A stretch of 64,000 nt of DNA from positions 434,001-498,000 of the forward strand of contig NZ_CP035807.1 of NCBI RefSeq assembly GCF_008329945.1. The letters run 5' to 3'. This document shows, in pieces, positions 55,539 to 63,969 of this stretch (the first letter of the stretch is position 1; every line of letters begins with the position of its first letter). Both the position numbers and the translations under genes were made by a program. The stretch is from Thiospirochaeta perfilievii. Lineage in GTDB: Bacteria > Spirochaetota > Spirochaetia > DSM-2461. The notes under the pieces were generated by a model, which was given only the letters and a program-made list of their open reading frames with translations, was not told the DNA's origin and made no database searches.

Positions 55539-56972
55539 CTATTTGAGTAATATCATTAAATCATAACCTTTACTTGCTATCATTTTAAGATTTAAAAGAT
55601 ATAAATCATTCTCTATGTTTTTTAAATCATTTTTCCTTGATTCATAATTAAATTTAGCCTGCTGGACTAACAGAGGTGTGGTTCTACCAATACCCAAAAG
55701 TTTTTTTTCACCATCAAAAAGAGTTTTAGCGTAATTTATACTGCTAAAAAGCCTCTCCTTTCTATCCTTTAATATTTTATAATTATCAGATAATAACTGT
55801 AATTCTAATTTCTCAGTTCTATCAGTATCCTCATATTCTTTTTTAGCTGTATCATAATCTAATTCCACAATTTTACCCTGGGTATTTTGTTCTCTTATAT
55901 TTTTACTGGATAACTTAAAGGTTACTGATAAAGAGTAATCGATATAACTATCTTCTGTACCAAAGTTTAATGAATCTGAGAATGATGATGGATCATTTCT
56001 AATTCCATATTTAGGTGCTATAGAGAATGATGTTGTTAAATAGGATGCATTCTGTTTTCTATAAACTGTTGATTGTAATTCAGCCTTTTCCAATTTAATC
56101 TTTTGTAACATCATTAACAACGAAGGTGTAGGATTATCATTAAGTGGAATAGTTGGTAGTTCTGGGAATTCAGGCATGTTTAAACTATCTTTTTTAGAAC
56201 TATACCCATAGTTATTTAGAAATCTACTAACAATTAATTCTAAGTTGGATTTCTTTTCCCATAATGAATCCTGAATAGTATCTCTTTCCAGTTGTTTTTT
56301 CCAATAGTCCGTACCAGAAACCAACCCTTTATCTCTATTTGATTTAAAGACTTCAAGTTCATCATCGGCTATTTTAAAATTCATCTCCAGAAGTTGTACT
56401 TCCCTCTTTTTATTATCAATATCCAAAAGATCTTTAATAAGATCATAAATTAAATTGTTTCTATCTATTAAATATTTAATTCTATCTTCGTTTAGGGGTA
56501 TATCCAGTTGAAGTCTATGGATTTTAGAATATAGTGATGGTTCAATAAACTTTCCACTAAGCCATGTAGGTTGTGTATAACTAAATGATAAAACAGGTGA
56601 CTGACTTATTACATTATCATCATCTGTCTGGGCATAACTTATAGTATCTAAAGCAGAAATAGATAGAGTCCCATCTGTTGGTAACCACCAATTCATTTGG
56701 GTTATTAGGGATATGTTATGATAATATTTTTCACTTTGGGAACCATAGGTATATATAGGTGTTTGTCCATCGCCAAATGAAAAATCAGGTAAAAAGCTCT
56801 CTTTTAACAGTACAGTATTTAATTTTACATTTTCCCTATTTTTTTCTAAATTAATCCAACTACTATGATTTTTTGATGCATTATTTAAAATATCTACTAT
56901 TGATATGATATCCTTAGAGAATAAAAATGGAGAGATACAAAGAACAAAGGCTATCAGAGAAATAATTTTCAT
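55539..56972 (-). CDS. TolC-like outer membrane exporter of the peptide secretion system
   Basis: This 477-residue protein has a signal peptide (about 1-20) and long helical stretches on either side of beta segments, for example RNNLIYDLIKDLLDIDNKKR and KLELQLLSDNYKILKDRKER. It overlaps the HlyD-like gene by four bases (ATGA). It should form the outer-membrane channel of a type I system together with the HlyD adaptor and the C39-ABC transporter. It is a separate protein from the RND-linked TolC at 16812. It is the last gene of the operon. Confidence 0.82.
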   Translation of the reverse strand: MKIISLIAFVLCISPFLFSKDIISIVDILNNASKNHSSWINLEKNRENVKLNTVLLKESFLPDFSFGDGQTPIYTYGSQSEKYYHNISLITQMNWWLPTDGTLSISALDTISYAQTDDDNVISQSPVLSFSYTQPTWLSGKFIEPSLYSKIHRLQLDIPLNEDRIKYLIDRNNLIYDLIKDLLDIDNKKREVQLLEMNFKIADDELEVFKSNRDKGLVSGTDYWKKQLERDTIQDSLWEKKSNLELIVSRFLNNYGYSSKKDSLNMPEFPELPTIPLNDNPTPSLLMMLQKIKLEKAELQSTVYRKQNASYLTTSFSIAPKYGIRNDPSSFSDSLNFGTEDSYIDYSLSVTFKLSSKNIREQNTQGKIVELDYDTAKKEYEDTDRTEKLELQLLSDNYKILKDRKERLFSSINYAKTLFDGEKKLLGIGRTTPLLVQQAKFNYESRKNDLKNIENDLYLLNLKMIASKGYDLMILLK

Positions 56973-58117
56973 GATTTAAAGTCCAATTTTTCCAATAAGT
57001 AGCCTAGTATTTTTTGTTCCCTGGTTATAATTCTAACATCACAAAACATTCCACTTTTTAAAAAGACAGGAATTCCATCTTTATTATCAAGTTTATTTGA
57101 ATTAACACTTCCTTCAAGGACATAAACATTTCCATTGGCACCATTTGATGTGATATCCCCAGGAATAGAGAGGACTTTGCCTTCTAAAACACCATACTCA
57201 CTTTGAGGAAGCGCTGAGAATCTGTAGGTAACAACATTTCCAACTGTTATTCCAGCTATATCCTTATTGGAAACCATAATGTCAACTTTTATTGATTCAC
57301 TCTCTATTGGAAGAACCCTTAATACTTCAGAACCAACTCCTAAAAAATCCCCGGTATTAAGATCCTGTATCTTCTGAATCCTTCCGGATATTGAAGCATT
57401 TACCTGACTCATTTTAATATTTTCTTCGAGGGCCATTTTATTTCTATTTAAGGTTATTAACTCTTCATTAATTGTGGTTATTTCATTTTCAATATCAATA
57501 AAATTTCTACTAACAAAGGTCTCGACATTAAGGAAATTATATCGAACGTTGGCTTCTAATTCATCGAGTTTTCTTTGGGTTTTCATATTATCTAAAAGTG
57601 AATTTTCGTCATCATACTCTCTTAATGCCTTAAGGTATGTCATATTCAACTTCTCTTTTTCCAGCTGATAAGTTAGAAATCTGTTGTAAAATTTAATGTT
57701 ATCCGATGAAAATAAATTTTTGTTTTCACTTATAGACTTTTGTAGTTTAATTACATCTTCCTTAGTTTTATTTGATCTGGATAATTTAGATAAAACTTCG
57801 TTATAATCTATATCCAGGGATGTAGTATCAATTTTATATAATGGTTCATCTTTAGTAACATAATCCCCATCTTTAAACCATATATTTTCCAGGGTTCCTG
57901 AAACCACATTTCTTACAATACTTATATCATCTATTGGTCTTATTATTCCTGGAGATTTTGTCGTAATTTCAATTGATGATACAGATATCCAGATAAATCC
58001 AGTTACTAACATAAATAGAAGGAAATATATAAATATTTTAATTACCTTTGGTGGTTTTGACTCTAAAAGTTCTCTACTATCAGAAAGATCTTTCATATCA
58101 ATTATATATTCATGCAT
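56969..58117 (-). CDS. HlyD-type secretion adaptor
   Basis: This 382-residue protein has one N-terminal membrane helix (about 35-52) and the lipoyl half-motif ISIVRNVVSGTLENIWFKDG at about 75-94. A coiled-coil hairpin (about 115-245) follows, then the second lipoyl half with ISGRIQKIQDLNTGDFLG and a C-terminal beta-barrel. It links the ABC transporter in the inner membrane to TolC. I start at the ATG at 58117 (AGGA six bases upstream), which overlaps the ABC gene by 16 bases. A start at 58096 is also possible. Confidence 0.87.
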   Translation of the reverse strand: MHEYIIDMKDLSDSRELLESKPPKVIKIFIYFLLFMLVTGFIWISVSSIEITTKSPGIIRPIDDISIVRNVVSGTLENIWFKDGDYVTKDEPLYKIDTTSLDIDYNEVLSKLSRSNKTKEDVIKLQKSISENKNLFSSDNIKFYNRFLTYQLEKEKLNMTYLKALREYDDENSLLDNMKTQRKLDELEANVRYNFLNVETFVSRNFIDIENEITTINEELITLNRNKMALEENIKMSQVNASISGRIQKIQDLNTGDFLGVGSEVLRVLPIESESIKVDIMVSNKDIAGITVGNVVTYRFSALPQSEYGVLEGKVLSIPGDITSNGANGNVYVLEGSVNSNKLDNKDGIPVFLKSGMFCDVRIITREQKILGYLLEKLDFKS

Positions 58118-60264
58118 ACACTTTCCTTTTGTCCCTGCCATAAATCAGTATAAAATCCACCATTAGATATAAGATCAGAATGTGTACCAACTTCTACAAT
58201 TTTCCCTTTATCCATCACAACTATTCTGTCACAACGCATAATAGTTGAGAGTCTATGGGCAATAATTATTGTTGTTGTATCCCTGTTTATCTTCTCAATG
58301 GTTTCATGTATTGCCCTCTCTGCAATACTATCTAAATTACTTGTTGCCTCGTCAAATATTAATACATCTGGAGTTCCAAGTATTGCTCTTGCCAGGGCGA
58401 TTCTCTGTTTTTGTCCACCAGATAAAGTTGCACCCCTCTCCCCGACCATTGTCTGGTAACGGTTTGGCATCTCGTTAATAAAATCGTGGGCTTTTGCTTT
58501 TTTTGCAGCTTCAACTATCTCTTCAAAAGTTGAGTTTTTTTGACCAAAGGATATATTATCAATTATAGTTCCTGAAAAAAGCAGTATATCCTGGGGAACA
58601 TAACCTATTTTATGTCTTAAATTTGATGTCTGTAGATCCTTTATATTGTTGTTATCATATAAGATCTCACCTTCTTCCGGGAGGTAATACTTCATTAGTA
58701 ATTTAATAAGTGTAGTTTTACCTGAACCACTCTCACCAACAAAAGCAATCTTCTCTCCAGGTGTTATAAAAAGATTTATATCTTCTAGTACATATTTTCT
58801 GGTTCCATATCTAAACCGAAGGTTTTTAATGTCAATTCCACCATATATTTTAGAAGGAGTTAGTAGTTTTTCATCATTTGGAGCTTCCACTTCCAGATCC
58901 AGAATCTCACCTAATCTATCAGCAGCTACATAGGCTTCCTGGAGTGCAGGCTGTAGTCCAATAAGATTTTTAATAGGATCATAAAAGTATACTAATAAAG
59001 AGTTAAATGTTATTAGTTGTCCAATACTAAGGTTCCCTGCAAGTACCTGAACTCCACCAACCCATAAAATAACTATTCCACCAATTAGTGTTAAAAATCC
59101 CTGGAGTGATCCCTGAATATTCTGCATCCATCCGATTTTGAAACCAGAATTAATTGTTTTAATAAACTTCTTCTCGGTCTCCCATACAGCCTCTTCTTCA
59201 CCATTTACAGCTTTAATTGTTGCAATACCACCTAAAGATTCAACTAAATATGATTCAGTTTCTGCGGCCTGAGCCATTAAAGTTCTATGTCCTTTCTGGA
59301 ATGGTTTAGTAAAAGCCCATACAACTATTATTGAAAATGGAATAAAAATAAGTGCAACTAAAAAGAGTCTCCAACTTTGCATATAGAGGACAATACCACC
59401 ACCTAAAACCATTAAAGTATCTATCATAACAGAAAGAGTAGCCCCGGAAACTGCAGCTCTAATTTTAGATGCATCGTTTAACCGGGATAATATTTCCCCT
59501 ACTTTCCTTGTATCAAAAAAAGACATAGGTAATTTTAATACATGCCTATAGTATTCAAAGATAAGTGCCACATCAATTTTCTGACTGAGATGTAATAAAA
59601 GATGTTGCCTAAAAGAACTTAACAAGACTTTAAAAAGTGTTAAAATAACCATACTAATGGAAATAACATGTAAAGATTTTTTTAGTCCACTTGCAAAGAC
59701 TTCATCTATTAGATATTTAAAATAAAATGCACCTAAAATCCCAAGAAGGGTAAAAATTATTGATGATAAAAATATCTCAAACACAAGTTTTTTATGGGGA
59801 AATATCAAAGATAAAAACCGGCTAAAAAGCCCCTTTGTCTCATCCTTCTTCTCAAAAGATTTATCAGGTATCATTAAAATAAGAACACCTGACCAAATCT
59901 TACAAAAATCCTCTATGGTATAAGTAACTAATCCCTCTCCAGGATCTGCAACTAATAAAGAACCTTTCTTGATCCTATGAATTACAACATAGTGTAATAA
60001 ATTATCTTTAATGACATGGGCAATTGCAGGAAGAGGAAAATCTCCAGATAAACTAGATTGATCCCCCTTAACACCTTTAGCAATAAAACCAAGCTTTTCA
60101 GCAGCCTTCACCAATCCTAAAGCATTAGTTCCCATTTTATCAGTGCCAGCAATCTCCCTAATCTGAGAAATAGGCTTCTTATACCCATATTGCCTACAAA
60201 TAGTAGCCAAACAAGCTGCACCACAGTTTGTTATGTCGTGTTGTTTTATACAGTTATACTTCAC
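58102..60264 (-). CDS. Bacteriocin-type C39 peptidase-containing ABC transporter
   Basis: This 720-residue protein has an N-terminal C39 domain (1-140) with the triad Cys14, His91 and Asp107 and Gln8 as oxyanion residue. The six-helix membrane domain is at about 160-440, and the ABC domain has GESGSGKTT, LSGGQKQRIALARA and FDEATSNLD. It cleaves double-glycine leaders and exports the peptides through HlyD and TolC. The usual Asp before the cysteine is Asn13. The closest style is clostridial PCAT-type transporters. It overlaps the CPBP gene by 11 bases. Confidence 0.94.
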   Translation of the reverse strand: MKYNCIKQHDITNCGAACLATICRQYGYKKPISQIREIAGTDKMGTNALGLVKAAEKLGFIAKGVKGDQSSLSGDFPLPAIAHVIKDNLLHYVVIHRIKKGSLLVADPGEGLVTYTIEDFCKIWSGVLILMIPDKSFEKKDETKGLFSRFLSLIFPHKKLVFEIFLSSIIFTLLGILGAFYFKYLIDEVFASGLKKSLHVISISMVILTLFKVLLSSFRQHLLLHLSQKIDVALIFEYYRHVLKLPMSFFDTRKVGEILSRLNDASKIRAAVSGATLSVMIDTLMVLGGGIVLYMQSWRLFLVALIFIPFSIIVVWAFTKPFQKGHRTLMAQAAETESYLVESLGGIATIKAVNGEEEAVWETEKKFIKTINSGFKIGWMQNIQGSLQGFLTLIGGIVILWVGGVQVLAGNLSIGQLITFNSLLVYFYDPIKNLIGLQPALQEAYVAADRLGEILDLEVEAPNDEKLLTPSKIYGGIDIKNLRFRYGTRKYVLEDINLFITPGEKIAFVGESGSGKTTLIKLLMKYYLPEEGEILYDNNNIKDLQTSNLRHKIGYVPQDILLFSGTIIDNISFGQKNSTFEEIVEAAKKAKAHDFINEMPNRYQTMVGERGATLSGGQKQRIALARAILGTPDVLIFDEATSNLDSIAERAIHETIEKINRDTTTIIIAHRLSTIMRCDRIVVMDKGKIVEVGTHSDLISNGGFYTDLWQGQKESVCMNI

Positions 60265-60862
60265 GTCTAGACCTCAACGTAGATTTAGAAATGATTCGAA
60301 ATAAGAAGAACAAACCAAGCGATAAACACACTATACCCAAAATATCAAGATACCATACTTGAAATGAAACTGAATTATCTCTCGTATAACCGTTAATATT
60401 ATGAATAATTTTAGAACTAATAAAACCCCATAAATTACTAAAAAAATGAATTACTACGCAATAAACAATTGAAGAACTGTAAACAAAAATAATAGCCAGA
60501 AGAATTCCTATTGGTAAAGCATATATAAATCTTAACACACCACTATGAAATAGTGAAAAAACTATAGAAGAAATAAGTATTGATTTAAAAACTGTTAAAT
60601 ATCGACAAAGGTAAGTCAAAAAAAGAAATCTAAATATCCACTCTTCCAACACAGAAGGGATAATACATAACTTAATGACACTTAGAATACTTATTTCATT
60701 ATCATCAAAAAAAGAATTACTATTTTCGATTTTAAAAAAAAATACAAATATATTATTTATTTCAGAGCTTACAATATCATAGCCAAAAACAATAAGTAGT
60801 ATTGGTATCAAAGATAGTAGGTTGAATCCTAGATGCTGCTTTTTAATTTCAAATAATTCCAT
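60254..60862 (-). CDS. CPBP family intramembrane metalloprotease
   Basis: This 202-residue polytopic protein has CPBP (Abi) motifs: SVLEEWIFRF (EExxxR) in the middle, FSLFH in the next helix, and VIHFFSNLWG near the end. CPBP proteins next to bacteriocin genes often give self-immunity or process peptides. Immunity is therefore a plausible role here. It lies between the peptide genes and the transporter and overlaps the transporter by 11 bases. A hairpin lies just before its ribosome site. Confidence 0.85.
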   Translation of the reverse strand: MELFEIKKQHLGFNLLSLIPILLIVFGYDIVSSEINNIFVFFFKIENSNSFFDDNEISILSVIKLCIIPSVLEEWIFRFLFLTYLCRYLTVFKSILISSIVFSLFHSGVLRFIYALPIGILLAIIFVYSSSIVYCVVIHFFSNLWGFISSKIIHNINGYTRDNSVSFQVWYLDILGIVCLSLGLFFLFRIISKSTLRSRREV

Positions 60863-60883
60863 AATTATTTTTGACTCCTTAAA

Positions 60884-60903
60884 CCTCCCAATTAATTGAG
60901 AGG
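60884..60903 (-). promoter_or_regulatory. Hairpin between the peptide genes and the CPBP-transporter genes
   Basis: A ten-base-pair self-complementary stretch (CCTCCCAATT/AATTGAGAGG, one mismatch) lies between the stop of the second peptide and the AAGGAG of the CPBP gene, with no strong T tract. It may lower downstream expression or protect the peptide mRNA, so that peptides outnumber transporters. Confidence 0.45.
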
Positions 60904-60916
60904 CTTTTGCTATTTG

Positions 60917-61099
60917 TTATCTATTATGTGTATTGATTCCTTCTCTACCATCTTTATACCCTGCAACAAATGACTTCCCTGCATCATATATTGCAGCAGC
61001 TGTTAATATTAAGCCGATAACTGCTAAGGGTGCAATTCCACCATTTACTCTTTGAGAATCTTCTTCAGTTAATTCTGTAAAACCTTTAAAATTTTTCAT
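60917..61099 (-). CDS. Double-glycine leader peptide (bacteriocin-like precursor) 2
   Basis: This 60-residue precursor has a 21-residue leader ending EEDSQRVNGG, the classic pattern for C39 cleavage. The core has 39 residues: a hydrophobic stretch from IAPLAVIGLILTAAAIY and a charged tail ending INTHNR. There is no cysteine, so no disulfide or lanthionine rings. The core could form one membrane helix as in class II bacteriocins or two-peptide partners. An AGGATGG site precedes the ATG. It lies 14 bases after the other peptide gene. Confidence 0.8.
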   Translation of the reverse strand: MKNFKGFTELTEEDSQRVNGGIAPLAVIGLILTAAAIYDAGKSFVAGYKDGREGINTHNR

Positions 61100-61113
61100 T
61101 ATATACCATCCTA

Positions 61114-61338
61114 TTAATATCTAGAATAACCAGGTAACTGGCTAACCGTTTTATTTACTACATATGTAGCTGCTTTTACTACTAAACTTTTAGCTGTATT
61201 GATAGTCGAAGTAACTGCCGAACCCACTTTATTACCTAACTCATACAGAGAGTCATTGATAATACTGCCTCCTGTACGTCCTCCATCAATCATTAACATT
61301 TCAGATTCATCAAGATTGTTAAAACTTATTGATTTCAT
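61114..61338 (-). CDS. Double-glycine leader peptide (bacteriocin-like precursor) 1
   Basis: This 74-residue precursor has a 20-residue leader ending SEMLMIDGG. The 54-residue core starts RTGGSIINDSLYEL and has an amphipathic, Ala/Val/Thr-rich middle, ending SQLPGYSRY. There is no cysteine. It is the first peptide of the leftward operon and lies just after the shared inverted-repeat block. It is unrelated in its core to the other two peptides, so the pair may act together or on different targets. The ribosome site is weak. Confidence 0.78.
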   Translation of the reverse strand: MKSISFNNLDESEMLMIDGGRTGGSIINDSLYELGNKVGSAVTSTINTAKSLVVKAATYVVNKTVSQLPGYSRY

Positions 61339-61415
61339 TTTTTGTTCTTTTTTACTGGCCAGTTTTTATAGAACTTTTTTATCTAAACCTACATCAACGA
61401 TGTATTAGTTTTTAA

Positions 61416-61886
61416 TTATAACTTGTTAGGATTAACTCCTATATAAACATCAATCTCCATTTCATCAACAGAAATACCATGAGTCTGATCTTTTACACTT
61501 ATATTGTAACCAGATGTTATAGGTTGTAGTCCATTTACTTGAATGTAAGTATTCATTTCATTATATGTATTTTGAATTAAATTAGGATTACCTACATGTT
61601 TCTTAAATATTGCATTTGTTAAATGGAATTCTTTTTTTAATAAATATGTATTATCAATTTTTACACTATGTTTTATAGGTATTAATATTTCCATATCTAC
61701 AATTTGTTCATTAAGTATCTGTTCAACTGAAAATGTTGTAGTAACTATAGGACCATTTTTTTCAATATTGTTTTCTTTTAAATATTACTCTAGATTTAAC
61801 ATCTCTTCCTGAATCTGTTTCATTGTCATCTTTTTTCTTACCGATAAAAGATTCTCAAGTTTTAATTCTCTTGCTGTTTGTATCAT
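61416..61886 (-). pseudogene. GyrI/DUF5085-like gene with one in-frame stop
   Basis: From the ATG at 61886 (GAGG nine bases upstream) one frame runs to 61416. It has a single TAA after 33 codons (61785-61787). The rest reads on from KENNIEKNGPIV to a 92-codon frame starting MEILIPIKHS and ending EIDVYIGVNPN. The complete product would be about 156 residues. It resembles small GyrI-like/DUF5085 proteins of Firmicutes, but I hold this lightly. The 33-codon front part (MIQTARELKLENLL...) is almost the same in the other arm. The other arm has Leu where this copy has the stop. Confidence 0.5.
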
Positions 61887-61916
61887 TTTTAATAACCTCA
61901 ACTTACATTACGAAGC

Positions 61917-62003
61917 AATATAAAAATTAGCAATCGCTCGTAAGAGTGAGTTCTAAAAGTACTCTAAAGTTCAACTAGAGTAAGATATTCATCCTTAAGA
62001 GTG
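61917..62003 (-). promoter_or_regulatory. Shared promoter block, left arm
   Basis: On the minus strand TATATT (61917-61922) follows GAGCGATTGCTAA. Distal to it lies CACTCTTAAGGATGAA (plus-strand 61988-62003), with a related CACTCTTAC element in between. No good minus-35 is seen, which suggests activation by a regulator bound to the CACTCTTA elements. The regulator gene is not in this window. Confidence 0.45.
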
Positions 62004-62087
62004 ATATAATTTACTCTATATTTTTATTTTTAAAGAGTGAAATATTTATGTTTGTTACAAAATATTTCACATCCTAAAGTTTGGATG

Positions 62088-62753
62088 TCTACAATATTCA
62101 AAAATAAGTGCTATATCTATTTTTTGACTAAGATGTAGTGTTTAGATTTGGCCTATGGATATAACGTGTAGTGATTTTTTTAATCAACTTACAAATACTT
62201 CATCGATTAAAAATAGAATGCTCCTAAAATTCCTAAAAATGTGAATATTATGGATGATAAAAATATCTCAAACACAAGTTTTTTATGGGGAAATATCAAT
62301 GACAAAAAAAGGCTATAGAGTCCTTTAGTTTCATCCTTCTTCTCAAAGGACTTATCATGGATCATTAAAATAAGAACTCCTGACCAAATCTTACAAAAGT
62401 CCTCTACGGTATAAGTAACAATACCTTCTCCGGGATCTGCAACTAATAAAGAACCTTTCTTGATCCTATGAATAACAACATAGTATAATAAGTTATCTTT
62501 AATTACATGGGCAATAGCAGGCAGAGGGAAATCTCCAATAAGACTAGATTGATCCCCTTTAACCCCCTTAGCAATAAAACATAGCTTATCTGCAGCTTAC
62601 CAATCCTAAAGCATTGGTACCCATCTTGTCAGTACCAGCTATCTCCCGAATCTGGGAAATAGGTTTTTTATACCCATACTGTCTACAAATTGTCGCCAAA
62701 CATGCGGCACCACAGTCTGTTATGTCGTGTTGTTTTATACAGTTATACTTCAT
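62088..62753 (-). pseudogene. Decayed second C39-ABC transporter gene, N-terminal part only
   Basis: From an ATG at 62753 the translation repeats the transporter's start (MKYNCIKQHDIT, CGAACLATICRQYGYKK) and breaks after codon 52 at a small deletion near 62595. The alignment goes on in another frame (GDFPLPAIAHVIKDNLL, LLVADPGEGIVTY) down to the first membrane helices with more deletions. The catalytic His is replaced by Tyr (LLYYVV), while the residue before the cysteine is the canonical Asp that the intact copy has lost. The ABC domain is gone. Confidence 0.8.
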
Positions 62754-62754
62754 T

Positions 62755-63060
62755 AAAAATCTTATATTTTCTGTTAATTATATTTACAACATGAAAGATA
62801 GTAAATGCAATTGCATAAGCAAATAAAAAACCTAATGATACCATCGAATTATCATAAAAGGATTTTGAAATGTGGCTTAGTATTAGTAACTATAGGCGAA
62901 AAATCCTAAATTAACTCGATTATTTATAAAATTCTTTAAATGTAAAACAATTGCTGTTGATATAAAACCACAGTAAGGATCAAAAGAATTATTTAGGGTT
63001 TAATTCAATATTTTATGGCATAAAAGAGCCTAAATCTATATTGTCACCCTTATCTGCTAT
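62755..63060 (-). pseudogene. Decayed CPBP-like membrane protein gene
   Basis: Upstream of the transporter remnant, where the CPBP gene lies in the intact operon, minus-strand fragments include CGFISTAIVLHLKNFINN and NSMVSLGFLFAYAIAFTIFH in two frames. They look like the final helices of a CPBP protein. Stops and frameshifts are frequent. The identification rests mainly on position and hydrophobic pattern. Confidence 0.4.
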
Positions 63061-63248
63061 TTCTGAAAAGATAGAATTTAAGTATTTATAAGGTTCAATA
63101 TTATTAATCAAGCACTCTCTATTTATGAGTATAAAATAGCTCTTGAATACACACCATCAGGATAGTTATTTGCTGTTAGTACTGAAGAAGTTAATAGAAT
63201 CACGCTACCCGCATAAGAAATTAAGACAAAAAATATACATAAATCTAT

Positions 63249-63335
63249 CACTCTTAAGGATGAAAAAATACTTCTAACCTCATTGTAAAGCACTTTAATT
63301 ATTCATCCCTAAGAGCGATTGCTAATTTTTATATT
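63249..63335 (+). promoter_or_regulatory. Shared promoter block, right arm
   Basis: CACTCTTAAGGATGAA (63249-63264) and TTCATCCCTAAGAGCG (63302-63317) form an inverted pair matching at 14 of 16 bases, 37 bases apart. TATATT (63330-63335) follows 12 bases after the second element and 30 bases before the ATG. This is a symmetric operator for a dimer, or two sites of an activator. The left arm keeps the same outer element exactly. Confidence 0.5.
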
Positions 63336-63365
63336 GATTCGTAATATACGTTGAGGTTCATAAAA

Positions 63366-63646
63366 ATGATACAAACAGCAAGAGAATTAAAGCTTGAAAA
63401 TCTTTTATCATTAAGAAAAAAGATGACAATGAGGCAAATTCAGGTAGAGATGAAAAATATTGAGTTATATTAATAAATGAATTAATATAAGAAAAATCTA
63501 ATGAAATGAATACATATATTCAAGTCAATGGGATACAACCATTAACATCTGGTTATAATATAAGTGTAAAAGATCAACCACATAGTATATCTGTTGATGA
63601 AATGGAGATTGATGTTTGTATAGGTGTTAATCCTAATAAAATATAG
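63366..63646 (+). pseudogene. Second copy of the GyrI/DUF5085-like gene, internally deleted
   Basis: The ATG at 63366 opens a 35-codon frame (MIQTARELKLENLLSLRKKM, stop at 63471-63473). A 46-codon frame from 63506 matches the C-terminal end of the left copy (QPLTSGYNISVKDQ, EIDVCIGVNPN). About 60 codons between them are missing. The N- and C-terminal parts remain close to the left copy, so the duplication is recent. Confidence 0.55.
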
Positions 63647-63734
63647 TTTAAAACTAATACATCGTTGATGTAGGTTTATATAAAAAAGTCTGTTAAAACT
63701 GGCCAGTTGGGAATAGAACTAAAGTAGGGAATAA

Positions 63735-63965
63735 ATGAAAGTTATTAGTAAAAAAGAATTAGAGAGTATTAATGGTGGAATGCTTCCTCAAGATTTTTAT
63801 GAAACAGGTAAAGATATGAGTATGTTAACAGAAAAACAATGGGCCTCAGCACGTAAAATGCAAAAAGCTGTTGTAAGAGAACTCGTTGATACTGTTGAAG
63901 CAGCAAGAAGTTTTCTGGATCCTATATCACTTATTGGTAAAGGTATAAAGTATCTAGCTAGATAG
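63735..63965 (+). CDS. Double-glycine leader peptide (bacteriocin-like precursor) 3
   Basis: This 76-residue precursor has a short 15-residue leader ending LESINGG and a 61-residue core starting MLPQDFYETGKDM. The core is helical and basic at the end (GKGIKYLAR), with no cysteine. An AGGGAA site precedes the ATG. It lies at the outside of the right inverted-repeat arm, in the place of peptide 1 in the left operon. It probably uses the intact transporter at 58102, unless a second one lies beyond the window. A hairpin follows at once. Confidence 0.78.
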   Translation: MKVISKKELESINGGMLPQDFYETGKDMSMLTEKQWASARKMQKAVVRELVDTVEAARSFLDPISLIGKGIKYLAR

Positions 63966-63969
63966 GTTT

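Larger units (their letters stand above)
61354..62003. repeat. Inverted repeat, left arm (peptide cassette front)
   Basis: Reverse-complemented, this arm matches 63249-63706: the CACTCTTAAGGATGAA motif, the block before the TATATT box, the first 32 codons of the broken gene, its C-terminal 46 codons and the ACTGGCCAG just before the peptide gene. The right arm lacks about 190 internal bases. Similarity ends where the peptide genes begin. Confidence 0.8.
63249..63706. repeat. Inverted repeat, right arm (peptide cassette front)
   Basis: Counterpart of 61354-62003 in the opposite orientation. It keeps the outer motif, the promoter block, the start and the end of the broken gene, but the middle of that gene is deleted. 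It leads rightward into another double-glycine peptide gene. Confidence 0.8.

Noticed and set aside
58269-58478. Plus-strand frame inside the ABC transporter
   Set aside because: It lies over the ATP-binding motifs on the other strand and is a shadow of constrained sequence.
62614-62826. 70-codon plus-strand frame over the decayed transporter
   Set aside because: It is the reverse of the C39 remnant and has no independent evidence.
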